Notes under the pieces: model-generated
The model's database searches: none
What the model was told of the DNA's origin: nothing
The model's input: the letters and a program-made list of their open reading frames with translations, nothing else
NCBI GenBank assembly: GCA_029268515.1
Contig: JAQWNP010000020.1
Span: forward strand, 49,161 to 113,160
From: Phycisphaerales bacterium
Lineage (GTDB): Bacteria > Planctomycetota > Phycisphaerae > Phycisphaerales > SM1A02
Reading direction: 5' to 3'
DNA length: 64,000 bases
Shown here: one piece after another, positions 8,339 to 17,539 of the stretch
Numbering within the stretch: the first letter of the stretch is position 1
How the letters are laid out: each line of letters begins with the position of its first letter
Made by a program: the position numbers and the translations under genes

Positions 8339-11300
8339 CTACCCGCTCGTAGCACTCAGCGCAGGTGGTGCCTCATAACCATCACCATCCACATCACCGT
8401 CAGCCTCTGGTGATGATGGGTTGCGGCGTGAAAAGACGATCGGTGATGCAATTGCAATTGAACTATACGTCCCTACCAAGATACCCACGAGCAGACAGAA
8501 TGCGAATGGTCGAATTCCAGTGCCGCCGGCAACAAAGATAATCATGACTGCAAGCAGCGTTGTAAATGATGTCAACACCGTACGACTGACTGTCTGATTG
8601 ATTGAGTTATTAACAACTGCAAGTGTTGGCAATGGCAACTTACCACGATTCTCTCGAATACGATCAAGAATCACGATTGTATCATTCAACGAGTAACCAA
8701 TAACCGTAAGCAATGCAGCAACAACACCAAGATCAATCTGAACTGCCTCGAGCTGCAGGCCGCCGGAAGCGACCGTCTTTGCACCAATATAACCCGTCAA
8801 AGCAACTGCTCCGACCGTAATCAGCACGTCATGAACCAAAGCCACAATTGCAGCCAGAGAGTAGCGAAGTGAGCCAAAGCGAATCCAGATATAGAAAAGA
8901 ATACCCAGGAAGCTAAGCACTACAGCAACAATTGCATTTGCCTTGAGTGTTCGGGCAATCGCTGAGGAGAAACTACTTACTTGCTCGAAGCTCGTCTCAC
9001 TCTTCAACGCCTCGCGAATAATCTGCCACTCCATCAACGCCAGCTTTTTATCAACGATTTCAGTGCTGGTGTTCTCATAACTCATCTGCGGGTCATAAAT
9101 CGTCACTGCAACTGATTGATAGCCCTTACCATCTTTTGCCTGATCTAAACCAAACACTTCCACCAACCGGCCTGAAGCAACTTGTGAAAACTCCGGCTGG
9201 CGTCGCATTCGATCGAGTCGTTCTTCAAGATCATCGAGCTGGACTGGTGGCGCAATGTCTTCGACAAGAACTGCCACGCCACCAAGCTCACCGCGAACTC
9301 GATCAGTTATATCGGGCCGGTTGATATTCTTCCCAAGCATGCGATTCGAAATACGGAATGTATATTCACGCACCGCTTGCTCTGCATCGATATTCTGATC
9401 ACGAAAACTTAATGACGGTGAAATATCGAGCTCAGATGCAAACTCTTTAACTAAAGCGTTCTTGATCGCATTCGTAATATCTTTTTCGTTACTAATCTGA
9501 GGCGGATTCGCAACTTTCACTTGAAAGCTATCTGCCTCGACACCTTGCGGCCCTGATGTTGTCTGACCGACAGTCAGCACCTTTGCATTACGCATCTGTA
9601 GCAGAATACGCTGGCGCGTTTGCTCTGCCTCAGCTGTATCCAGCTTGGCTTGAGCTTCGCTCACCATCTGATCAGCCTCTGCCTTAGCCTGCTCCTCAGT
9701 TGCCTGAGAGGCCTTCTCTTGAGCCTGCGCAAGGGCTGCCTTGGCTTCCGAAACTGCTTGGTCTTGACTTGCTGGATCAGTGTCGCCTAAGGATTTGACA
9801 CGCTGATTCACCGAATCAGGTCCGACATGCAGCATCAGGAGTCGATCTGAGGAGGCATCACCGTCTAATGTCGCCAGACGTGTGCGCATCGTAAGTGTGA
9901 CACCGCCGCGGAATTCGGTGTCAAAAAGCTCGGCCCCACGGCTCACAATCAACACCACCGAGACAACGCCTGCACAAATACTCGCCGTCCAGAAAACGCC
10001 TCGAAGACGAACCCAGTTCACATTGGGGTGGAGTGCCCGCGAAAGCGCTGGCACCACCATTGGTAACATTCGAAGAGTCCGTATCCCCAGAGCAAAGGCA
10101 TACAAAGTAAAGATGACTCGGGTCACGAAGAGCGCGGTAAAGAGCGTTGCACAGATACCAATTGAAAGTGTTGTGGCAAATCCTTGAACTTCAGCAGTCG
10201 CTGTTTTCCAAAGTACCAAACACACAATGAGATTCGTAATATTGCCATCGATGATGGTGCTAAAAGCTTTACGGTAACCCTCTCGAATTGCAGCGCGAAG
10301 ATCATTATCGTTCTCTCTAAGTTCCTCACGAATACGCTCGTAGATCAGCACATTTGCATCCACTGCCATACCGATGGTCAACACAATGCCAGCAAGACCT
10401 GGCAATGTGAAGGTTGCATCAATCATCGACATCACGCCAAAGATGATCAGGCCATTACAAATCAGCGCCGCATCAGCAACCAACCCGCAGAAGAAGTAAT
10501 AGAGAATCATGAAGATGCCGACAGCAATCAACGCAGCAATAAATGCCCAGGCACCGCGGGTCAAGTTATCAGCGCCTAATGAAGGCCCCAGAATATTGAT
10601 AGAGATAGGCCGATCACTCAGCGCCGCTTCGAGTGAACCTGCGGCAAGAACTCGGGTCAGGTAATTAATCTCTGATTGCGAGAAGCTGCCTTGGATAATA
10701 CCGCTGCTTGTAATCTGGCTATTGATGTTAGGTGCTGAATAAACGGCACCATCGAGCACGATTGCCATCGGCTCTTTGGTATGAGCACCAGTCAGTCGCC
10801 CCATTAACCCGGCACCACTTTGATCAAGGCGGAAAGACACAGCAGGACGACCGAGTTGGTCGCTGGCAGGCCCAGCGCTCAGGATTGACCACTGCTTATC
10901 GCCTTGATGGGTGATACTCTCTTGATCAGTGGTATAGAGCAGAAGATAGAACTGCCCATTACGCTCAGCGGCAACGAGTTGCCGCGTGGTTGAAAAATAT
11001 GTTTCTGGATTCGCGAGCAAGCTCTGAAGCTCAGATGGCTTGTCATACCACTGCTTTAGATCTTCGATGGGGAACCAAGCGGCCACACGCGACTCGGTAT
11101 TATCCGGCCCGCGTTCTTTGAGCTGTTCCCGCATCTGCTGAATGTTGACGCCCTCAGGCCGGCTCGACATGACAGCAATATAAAACTCCAACACACCTGC
11201 ACCCTGAAGAAGACGCATCAGATCTTCTGGGTCATCAAATCCAAGTCGCTTCGATTGATAGGTATCAAACGATGAAACAAGATCGTCTAGTGATTGACCA

Positions 11301-12112
11301 CCTTGAGCAGGTTGCTTGTCAGCGTCATCCGCTTTTGGTTTGGCATTGAGATGCGGGTAATCCTCAGAAATCGCCTTAAGTTCTCGTTCTCGTGGCGACG
11401 GCGTCATGATGGGCTGGCCAGCATCATCAGTCTGCCCACTATTACCCTTCTTCGTCGAAAGCTGAAGTGCTTTGGTAACCCGACCTCGATCGAGGTGCTG
11501 TGACAGCAACTGATCATAGAGATCCTCGAAGGTCACTTCTGCTGCGGCTGCCTGAGCTTGAGTTCGGCGCATTGTTGCAGCGTCAGTGCTGCTATCAGCC
11601 TGCATCGCTTGCAAGGATTCGAATGCCTCAGCTCGATCGTTATAGGATTGCTGCAGATTACGAATCAGATTACTTCGCTTAGATCCTGCACTTCCACCAA
11701 ATTTCTCAACCAGGTTCCCTTGGCGCAATGCTTCATCAATCTCAACGGGATCAACTTCAGCCCGAGACATGAATGCCTCAAGAGCCTCTCGGTACGTATC
11801 CCCAAGCGCCTTGACCTCATCAGTCGGCAAGGGCATCACAATTTCAATACGACTACTACCCTGAGGCTGCATCGAGATATCGAACACACCATTGGGATTA
11901 ATTCTCTTTTTGAGAACGTTAATGGTCTGATCAAGCATCTGTTGTGACTGTTGCTGCGTGACGTCTTCCGGCATCGCAACCGAATACACCAAGCTCACAC
12001 CACCGCGAAGATCCTTACCTAATCGAATCTTCTCAGATGGTGGCATCAAGGCCCAAAAGCTACCGCCCACTATGACGATAATCAGGATGATCTTCCAACC
12101 CATATTCTGCAT
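8339..12112 (-). CDS. secDF: Fused protein-export membrane protein SecD-SecF
   Basis: A 1,257-residue single-chain SecDF. It uses the proton gradient to pull secreted proteins out of SecYEG on the periplasmic side. The SecD half runs to about residue 690: an N-terminal TM segment, a large periplasmic part with the conserved VLDGAVYSAPNI segment, then the TM bundle with DANVLIYERIREE. The SecF half begins with a TM segment near 705 and has NDTIVILDRIREN near its end. The protein is far longer than typical fused SecDF (about 750-860 residues). Extra length lies in the SecD periplasmic region (about 140-290, low complexity) and in an Ala/Glu/Gln-rich coiled coil at about 774-831 within SecF. It is the last gene of a tgt-yajC-secDF arrangement common in bacteria. 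Confidence 0.97.
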   Translation of the reverse strand: MQNMGWKIILIIVIVGGSFWALMPPSEKIRLGKDLRGGVSLVYSVAMPEDVTQQQSQQMLDQTINVLKKRINPNGVFDISMQPQGSSRIEIVMPLPTDEVKALGDTYREALEAFMSRAEVDPVEIDEALRQGNLVEKFGGSAGSKRSNLIRNLQQSYNDRAEAFESLQAMQADSSTDAATMRRTQAQAAAAEVTFEDLYDQLLSQHLDRGRVTKALQLSTKKGNSGQTDDAGQPIMTPSPRERELKAISEDYPHLNAKPKADDADKQPAQGGQSLDDLVSSFDTYQSKRLGFDDPEDLMRLLQGAGVLEFYIAVMSSRPEGVNIQQMREQLKERGPDNTESRVAAWFPIEDLKQWYDKPSELQSLLANPETYFSTTRQLVAAERNGQFYLLLYTTDQESITHQGDKQWSILSAGPASDQLGRPAVSFRLDQSGAGLMGRLTGAHTKEPMAIVLDGAVYSAPNINSQITSSGIIQGSFSQSEINYLTRVLAAGSLEAALSDRPISINILGPSLGADNLTRGAWAFIAALIAVGIFMILYYFFCGLVADAALICNGLIIFGVMSMIDATFTLPGLAGIVLTIGMAVDANVLIYERIREELRENDNDLRAAIREGYRKAFSTIIDGNITNLIVCLVLWKTATAEVQGFATTLSIGICATLFTALFVTRVIFTLYAFALGIRTLRMLPMVVPALSRALHPNVNWVRLRGVFWTASICAGVVSVVLIVSRGAELFDTEFRGGVTLTMRTRLATLDGDASSDRLLMLHVGPDSVNQRVKSLGDTDPASQDQAVSEAKAALAQAQEKASQATEEQAKAEADQMVSEAQAKLDTAEAEQTRQRILLQMRNAKVLTVGQTTSGPQGVEADSFQVKVANPPQISNEKDITNAIKNALVKEFASELDISPSLSFRDQNIDAEQAVREYTFRISNRMLGKNINRPDITDRVRGELGGVAVLVEDIAPPVQLDDLEERLDRMRRQPEFSQVASGRLVEVFGLDQAKDGKGYQSVAVTIYDPQMSYENTSTEIVDKKLALMEWQIIREALKSETSFEQVSSFSSAIARTLKANAIVAVVLSFLGILFYIWIRFGSLRYSLAAIVALVHDVLITVGAVALTGYIGAKTVASGGLQLEAVQIDLGVVAALLTVIGYSLNDTIVILDRIRENRGKLPLPTLAVVNNSINQTVSRTVLTSFTTLLAVMIIFVAGGTGIRPFAFCLLVGILVGTYSSIAIASPIVFSRRNPSSPEADGDVDGDGYEAPPALSATSG

Positions 12113-12167
12113 GATTTATCAACCGCTCACTTGGACGAATTGCCGGACGGTACCGAACCATAAACGC

Positions 12168-12638
12168 TCAAGAAACCGTCTCCTCCTCCAGGTCTTCGAT
12201 GCTCTGCTCTTCTGCAATATCACTTGCGTCTAGTACTTGCTGCACAGACGCTCTTGCAAATGAGATTCTTGTATTAGATGACTCATCCACTTTCAATATG
12301 ACGACTTCAGGTTTAATTTCCATGACAGAACCAATCACACCGCCAATGGTCTGGACGCGATCATGTTTTTGAATACCACGGAGCATGTCATCACGCTGTC
12401 GCTTCTGTTTTCGTTGATTCATGATTGAAAAGAAGAACAGCACGCCCAGTCCCAGCAACATAAAGATAAAAATGCCGCCACCGCCAAAGGCGCTTTGCGG
12501 CGCCGCGACTGGGGCTCCCGCTACACCTGGAGCTACTGCTGTACCACTCGCCCCACCTGCCGAAGGCGCAGCGCCCGGCGTCGGTACAGCAGCCGACATC
12601 ACAAGAACGGATGGCATTTGATTTAGCAAACTAATCAT
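12168..12638 (-). CDS. yajC: Preprotein translocase subunit YajC
   Basis: A 156-residue protein. An Ala/Pro/Gly-rich N-terminal extension (about 15-50) precedes a single TM helix at about 55-73. The conserved cytoplasmic YajC domain follows, with NQRKQKRQRDDML, the GG..G turn of QTIGGVIGSV, and a segment resembling the usual VxRxSI end. YajC associates with SecDF at the translocon. E. coli YajC has about 110 residues; the difference is the low-complexity extension. secDF starts 55 bases downstream and tgt ends 84 bases upstream, so one operon is likely. Confidence 0.93.
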   Translation of the reverse strand: MISLLNQMPSVLVMSAAVPTPGAAPSAGGASGTAVAPGVAGAPVAAPQSAFGGGGIFIFMLLGLGVLFFFSIMNQRKQKRQRDDMLRGIQKHDRVQTIGGVIGSVMEIKPEVVILKVDESSNTRISFARASVQQVLDASDIAEEQSIEDLEEETVS

Positions 12639-12684
12639 AGAGAGGCTCGTTTCTTATCCTTTAGAAGGACAAAGCTATTTCGGG

Positions 12685-12711
12685 TTAAAACGATGCGCCG
12701 CAGGACGCATC
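12685..12711 (-). terminator. Weak terminator or attenuator between tgt and yajC
   Basis: GATGCG (12692-12697) pairs with CGCATC (12706-12711) across an 8-base loop. On the minus strand the hairpin is followed by GTTTTAA. The stem is short and the T run has only four bases, so it would at most reduce read-through from tgt into yajC-secDF. Confidence 0.3.
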
Positions 12712-12722
12712 CTCAATGCCAG

Positions 12723-13955
12723 TTAGGCTGGCTCATTCTGACATCCACGCTTCCGATCCAGGACCGGCCATCGCTCATAGAGTAAAGACCAGGAATCTTC
12801 CTTGATCGCCTCCCGGATGTCCAGCATGAGGCTCTGAAAGTGATGGATGTTATGCAAGCTGACTAAGATCGGGCCAAGCATCTCCTGGGCCATAAAAAGA
12901 TGCCTCAAATAAGACCGGCTGAATCCACCCTCCTGATGGCCCGTAGATGGCCGACATGCCACACATTGGCAGCCTGGCTCAATGACCGACTGATCATGCC
13001 TACAAGCTGCATTACGGAGCCTAAGTGGGCCTTTACGGGTGAATGCATTGGCATTGCGGCCATTACGAGTCGGCAACACGCAATCAAACATATCAATCCC
13101 AGCCCTCACTGCGGCCAACAAATCAGCCTCATAGCCCACGCCCATCAGATAACGGGGCTTATCCGATGGCAATAGAGGTGCCGTGTGCTCAACGACTCTT
13201 CTTATCTCAGTTGGCCCCTCACCAACTGCCACGCCACCGATGGCATACCCGGGCAAATCGATATTGCAGATCGCCTCAACGCTCGCTGAGCGAAGATCCA
13301 GATCGGTGCCGCCCTGGATGATTCCAAAAAGAGACTGTTCTTCAGCGCGCCGATGAGCCAACACACAGCGCTCAAGCCATGCCACAGTCCGCTGATGGGC
13401 AATCTGGAGTCGCTGGGCGTGATTCACCTGATCTCCCCGGCCAACTGAGCCACCCATACGGCGTATGACACCCGCAGATTCCTGAGGGTCGACACTTGGC
13501 GGACAGTCGTCGAAGGCCATGATGATGTCTGCTCCCAGATTATTCTGGACGGCCATTGAAGATTCAGGGCCGAGATGAACTGATGCCCCATCAATGATTG
13601 ACTTGAATGTGACCCCTTCGTCATCGACTGAATTGATATCCGCCATCGAGAAGGCCTGATACCCACCTGAATCCGTCAATATGGGCCCATTCCAGTTCAT
13701 GAAGCGCTGCACACCGCCGCAGTCTCGAACCAGCTCATCACCAGGCCGCAGCATCATGTGATACGCATTATTTAGGACAATTTCACAACCCGCCTGGCGG
13801 AGCTGCTCTGGAAGCAGACCTTTCACCGTCCCACGCGTCCCAACAGCCATAAAAGCCGGCGTCGTAAAGGCCCCATGAAGTGTCTGAACCTGCCCCACGC
13901 GAGCATCGCAAGAATGACTTTGATGTTCAACTGAAAATGAAAGTGCCTGGGCCAT
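12723..13955 (-). CDS. tgt: tRNA-guanine transglycosylase (queuosine pathway)
   Basis: About 410 residues. The enzyme swaps guanine-34 of GUN-anticodon tRNAs for preQ1. Visible family features are the GTRGTVKGL substrate segment, the catalytic Asp in DSGGYQAFS, the FDDCPP segment, the GGVAVGE base-recognition loop, and zinc ligands CQCVAC plus a downstream His in the C-terminal part. An in-frame ATG also exists at 14003, but that start would overlap the rhomboid gene. The ATG at 13955 gives the normal N-terminus and a 13-base gap to the rhomboid stop. No queC, queD, queE or queF gene is in the window. Confidence 0.95.
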   Translation of the reverse strand: MAQALSFSVEHQSHSCDARVGQVQTLHGAFTTPAFMAVGTRGTVKGLLPEQLRQAGCEIVLNNAYHMMLRPGDELVRDCGGVQRFMNWNGPILTDSGGYQAFSMADINSVDDEGVTFKSIIDGASVHLGPESSMAVQNNLGADIIMAFDDCPPSVDPQESAGVIRRMGGSVGRGDQVNHAQRLQIAHQRTVAWLERCVLAHRRAEEQSLFGIIQGGTDLDLRSASVEAICNIDLPGYAIGGVAVGEGPTEIRRVVEHTAPLLPSDKPRYLMGVGYEADLLAAVRAGIDMFDCVLPTRNGRNANAFTRKGPLRLRNAACRHDQSVIEPGCQCVACRPSTGHQEGGFSRSYLRHLFMAQEMLGPILVSLHNIHHFQSLMLDIREAIKEDSWSLLYERWPVLDRKRGCQNEPA

Positions 13956-13968
13956 GGCTCTACCACTC

Positions 13969-15060
13969 TTACGTGTTATCGCGACGACGATCAGAGGCTT
14001 CATGCAGCAAACGCTTCTCTTTGGACGTCAATGCATGAACTCCTTCACGTGAGATTTTGTCGAGGACCCGATCAATCTTGGCTCGATCAACAGTGCGATC
14101 TAAGCGACTACGTGACGTTGGATCAACACGCCCCAAGATGTCAAAGAAACCATGCAAGAGATGTGGCCGGCGTATGAAGTAAAAACCTGCAGCTGCGCCT
14201 CCAAGGTGAGCCGCTTCACCGCCTGCATTACCTTTGCCCAGCAGGACCCACACAATTGAGAGTATCACAAGGCCCCAGGCCAACTGGGCGAGTTTCATTG
14301 GAATGATAAAGAACAGAAGCACCGTCACCTTTGGTGCCAAGAACGCCCCAGCCAGCAAGACTCCAAAGACACCAGCAGACGCACCGATAAGCGGCGTATC
14401 TGTTGAATAAAACAAGAGCCCTGGCACATTGAAACCTGGCCACAGCAAGTCAACGATATAACCACCGAGATTAAGAAACAGGTACAAGATGGCGCCGAAC
14501 ATGCCACACAAAATATAGAACGCCAGGTAACGCTTACCTCCGAGGTAGGCTTCCACGATTGAACCGAAAAAGAAAAGTCCAATCATATTGAACAAGAGAT
14601 GATTGAAGTCAAAATGTAGAAATTGAAATCCAATGAAGCGCCAAAACTCGAAGCCTAAAAAGCCACGACTCGTAGAAAAGTGCCCCCACTCCATCAACGG
14701 ATTAACGGGCCTATTGCCGAGTACCAATTGGTACCCGAGTACCTGACGGGTCTGCCTTTCAATGATCGGATGTCCGTACCCAAGATTTCCCGGCGCTAAC
14801 TCGACGGTACTGCTGATCTCATAATCAACATCATTAAGGCTCGGCAGCCCTTGCACCAATAGTATGGATCCCGTTGGGGCCCAACGTTTTAAACCAGCTT
14901 CTTCAAGTCCCAGACCAAGCAAATAGACGGCGACACAAATCAGAATCAACCATGTATTGACTGAACGCAAGCCTCTGGGGGAGGCTTGGCCAGGTCCGCG
15001 AGAAGTTGCGGACCGCCTTGGCCCAGGACTTCTCAAATAGTCTCGATCGTAGATACCCAT
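13969..15060 (-). CDS. Rhomboid family intramembrane serine protease with DUF6576-like tail
   Basis: A 363-residue protein. The catalytic dyad is visible: Ser228 in GASAG and His285 in AAHLGG, with the supporting HFDFNHLLFNM helix at 149-159. The membrane core has six or more segments. Two additions stand out: an extra-membrane insert of about 65 residues (about 65-130) after the first TM helix, and a charged C-terminal tail (about 327-360) containing KIDRVLDKI and RLLHEASDRRR. The tail nearly repeats in the S2P protein encoded just upstream. Rhomboids cleave TM substrates in the bilayer; the substrate here is unknown. It sits 90 bases after S2P and 13 bases before tgt, in one likely operon. 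Confidence 0.92.
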   Translation of the reverse strand: MGIYDRDYLRSPGPRRSATSRGPGQASPRGLRSVNTWLILICVAVYLLGLGLEEAGLKRWAPTGSILLVQGLPSLNDVDYEISSTVELAPGNLGYGHPIIERQTRQVLGYQLVLGNRPVNPLMEWGHFSTSRGFLGFEFWRFIGFQFLHFDFNHLLFNMIGLFFFGSIVEAYLGGKRYLAFYILCGMFGAILYLFLNLGGYIVDLLWPGFNVPGLLFYSTDTPLIGASAGVFGVLLAGAFLAPKVTVLLFFIIPMKLAQLAWGLVILSIVWVLLGKGNAGGEAAHLGGAAAGFYFIRRPHLLHGFFDILGRVDPTSRSRLDRTVDRAKIDRVLDKISREGVHALTSKEKRLLHEASDRRRDNT

Positions 15061-15150
15061 ACTAATAAACTGCTATTGCCTCAATTGAAGTCGAGTGACC
15101 ATTCTTCGTAGATCCCATTCTACGCTTAACTGTATAACCCGGTGATCCAA

Positions 15151-16194
15151 TCATCTGCCACCTGTTCTCTCGTCTTTGGCTCGCCGGCGATCCGTATCTT
15201 GTTGAAGCAAACGCTGCTCACGCGCGTTGAGTGAATGTAAGCCATCTTTGGCAATTTTATCCAGAATCAGATCGATCTTGTCATTGTGTGCCTTTTTCTT
15301 TTTCGCTTCTTGCGCTTGCTGAGCTGCAACACGGCGTAGCTTTCGTTCTGCTCCAGCATCGACGGGCTGCTCATAACCAATATCCAGCATTGCCTCGTCA
15401 GCCATCTCTAACTGCTTAAGAGTTTGCCAACTCGTCAGACCACAGAACACGGCAATAATGACAACGGTCCAACCACCGATATCGATGAACACCACGCCAA
15501 ACACTCCGAGTGCGATTGCTGCTACCAAACCGATGCGGACAGCAAGACGCTTGGCATGAATGGCTGGCATACGTCGAGCAAGAAACAACTCTAGCAGTCG
15601 CCCACCATCAAGTGGATAAGCAGGTATCAAATTGAATACCAACAGCATCAGACTGACTAAATTGATTAAATATAAACCAACGTACACCCACGATAGGCTG
15701 ATCACTGTTTCTAAACCCGTTCCTAAAAACGGGTTTGGCAAGGCCACACCCCACCACTGCCCCGTGATAAAACCGAGCAATGGAATCGTGACAATACAAA
15801 TGGCAACATTGACCAGTGGACCAGCAATGACTGTCCAAAAACGACTCGACCAGTTGCTTGCTGGCATACATGAAGCCAGCCCACCCAGTGGCCACATCAA
15901 AATGTCATCTGCTTGCCCACCAGTCAGTCGGCTTCCCGCGCAGTGCCCAAATTCATGCGCCAAGACGACAACGAACAAACAGGCCAACATGGCCAGCATA
16001 ATGCCAGTCGGCAATGTAAAACCACTGTCAATTAAAGAACGGATGAGTTCAAGAACAATGTAGATAATAAAGATCAAATGCAGACGTATGCGAATGCCTG
16101 CAATCGTTCCGATGCTGAGAGCCCAGCTCCAAATATCGTTAAACCGCGGTGATGAAGAACCACCACTGGCCCATTCACGGCCTTCCCAATTCAT
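15151..16194 (-). CDS. Site-2 protease-like M50 zinc metalloprotease with DUF6576-like tail
   Basis: A 347-residue polytopic protein. The zinc site HEFGH is at 80-84. The downstream PAYPLDGGRLLEL motif supplies the third (Asp) ligand. These are the signatures of S2P/SpoIVFB-type intramembrane metalloproteases. There is no PDZ domain and no CBS domain. The C-terminal 44 residues contain KIDLILDKI and QRLLQQDTDRRR and closely resemble the tail of the neighbouring rhomboid. The start codon overlaps the Nudix stop codon (ATGA), so translation is coupled. It probably cleaves a membrane-embedded regulator or signal-peptide remnant; no anti-sigma factor gene is nearby to name as substrate. Confidence 0.92.
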   Translation of the reverse strand: MNWEGREWASGGSSSPRFNDIWSWALSIGTIAGIRIRLHLIFIIYIVLELIRSLIDSGFTLPTGIMLAMLACLFVVVLAHEFGHCAGSRLTGGQADDILMWPLGGLASCMPASNWSSRFWTVIAGPLVNVAICIVTIPLLGFITGQWWGVALPNPFLGTGLETVISLSWVYVGLYLINLVSLMLLVFNLIPAYPLDGGRLLELFLARRMPAIHAKRLAVRIGLVAAIALGVFGVVFIDIGGWTVVIIAVFCGLTSWQTLKQLEMADEAMLDIGYEQPVDAGAERKLRRVAAQQAQEAKKKKAHNDKIDLILDKIAKDGLHSLNAREQRLLQQDTDRRRAKDERTGGR

Positions 16195-16730
16195 GGCGAA
16201 GGCTCCATCGACTCAAATCGTTGCAAAAACAAGAGACCCGCGAGCGTTTTGGCATCCTGCACCTGACCTTGGGACAGAAGCTGATCAATTTCATCGCGCC
16301 GCAACACCATGACTTCAATATCTTCTCCTGGCTCAAGCGCTGTCGAACCCGCTGTGAGGCCACGGGCAAGAAAGACATGCATCAATTCATCGGCAAAGCC
16401 TGGGGAGGTATAAAAGGTGCCCAATCCATCCCATTGCAAGGCCTGGTAACCAGTTTCCTCAGCCAACTCACGCTGAGCTGTTACCAGAGGTGCTTCGCCT
16501 GGCTCAAGCTTGCCTGCAGGAAACTCCCAAAGCCGCTGATCAGGGGCAATCCGATAGTTCCGAATCAAAACCAGGCGGCCATCGTCTAACTGCGGCACAA
16601 TCATGACGGCTCCTGGATGGCGCACCATCTCACGCCGCACCGGCCTGCCCTGCTCATCAGACCATGTCGCCACTTCGACAGAAAAAAGCGTCCCATTGAA
16701 AGGACGCTCAATGTGTTTTTCTTGATTCAT
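16191..16730 (-). CDS. Nudix hydrolase, ADP-ribose pyrophosphatase-like
   Basis: About 179 residues with a perfect Nudix box: G-x5-E-x7-RELAEETGY in the segment starting GKLEPGE. The upstream strand VLIRNYRIAPDQRLWEFPAG is typical of ADP-sugar pyrophosphatases (NudF/YqkG group), which cleave ADP-ribose to AMP and ribose 5-phosphate. Several in-frame starts exist between 16730 and 16805. The ATG at 16730 (MNQEKHIERPF) gives a family-like N-terminus, 16742 is equally possible, and no strong Shine-Dalgarno sequence decides. The stop overlaps the S2P start by four bases. Confidence 0.88.
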   Translation of the reverse strand: MNQEKHIERPFNGTLFSVEVATWSDEQGRPVRREMVRHPGAVMIVPQLDDGRLVLIRNYRIAPDQRLWEFPAGKLEPGEAPLVTAQRELAEETGYQALQWDGLGTFYTSPGFADELMHVFLARGLTAGSTALEPGEDIEVMVLRRDEIDQLLSQGQVQDAKTLAGLLFLQRFESMEPSP

Positions 16731-16829
16731 GGCCATCATCATATGCACGGATGCCGAAACATGAGCGCAACAACAGAAACCATCTCCTACACGGGAATGA
16801 AACAAGCACCAAGAGGTGACAGAAGAGGC

Positions 16830-17462
16830 TTAACCCGCGACGACAATAATGTCGACACGCCTCGATTTCGCCTTCGAGCCCTTGCCGCGATACGGCCCAT
16901 AGCTCTCTATACCAATGCGGTCTGCAGGCACACCTCTTGATATCAAGTACTCGCTCACAGCAAAGCCGCGCTCGAAACCGAGATGCCAATTGGTCTTATG
17001 CCCACTCTTGCGAATGGGATCTGTATCGGTATGACCTGCAACTAGAACGTACTGGCCGTTGTAGTTGCCCTTGAGCAAGGAAGCGACCTGATCCAATGAA
17101 CTTTTGGCCGCAGATTTTAAACGCGTGCTCCCTGAATCAAAAAGCAAGTCCGATGCGATCGACGCTGTGATCTGCTTATCGGTGACCTGAGTCGTCACAC
17201 CAGGAATGGCATCAAATGGATTGGCTCCTGCTGCCTGGGGTTCAGCTGCTGGCTGCTGCCTAAGAGCACGAAGCTCTTCACGGAGCTCTGTAACCTCTTG
17301 TCGATGCGCCGAGTTCTCATCCTTCAGGGCCGTACGAAGTGTGCTCACCTCGTCCATTAGAAGAGCATTCTCGTCAGTTTTGTTTTGATCGCAACCAGTC
17401 AGTGCGCTTGCGCCAACAACAATTGCCAAACATCCAATCTTAGTTCTCCATAACATCCGCAT
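16830..17462 (-). CDS. OmpA-family peptidoglycan-binding lipoprotein
   Basis: A 210-residue protein. The signal peptide ends in lipobox LTGC with Cys24. A short coiled coil (about 30-70) and a Pro/Ala linker precede a C-terminal OmpA/MotB domain. That domain has LLFDSGSTRL, the GHTDTDPI loop, the FERGFAV helix with the conserved Arg, and the closing RRVDIIV strand. The Asp and Arg of this fold hold the diaminopimelate of peptidoglycan. It is probably an outer-membrane lipoprotein anchoring the membrane to the wall, like Pal. No tol genes accompany it. It lies 77 bases after the prepilin peptidase stop. Confidence 0.9.
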   Translation of the reverse strand: MRMLWRTKIGCLAIVVGASALTGCDQNKTDENALLMDEVSTLRTALKDENSAHRQEVTELREELRALRQQPAAEPQAAGANPFDAIPGVTTQVTDKQITASIASDLLFDSGSTRLKSAAKSSLDQVASLLKGNYNGQYVLVAGHTDTDPIRKSGHKTNWHLGFERGFAVSEYLISRGVPADRIGIESYGPYRGKGSKAKSRRVDIIVVAG

Positions 17463-17539
17463 GCGGTCAATTCCTTTTTTTAGCCGCCTGTAAAAAACAA
17501 CAAGATCACTCCATCGACCCAGTTGTTAGAGATCACTGT

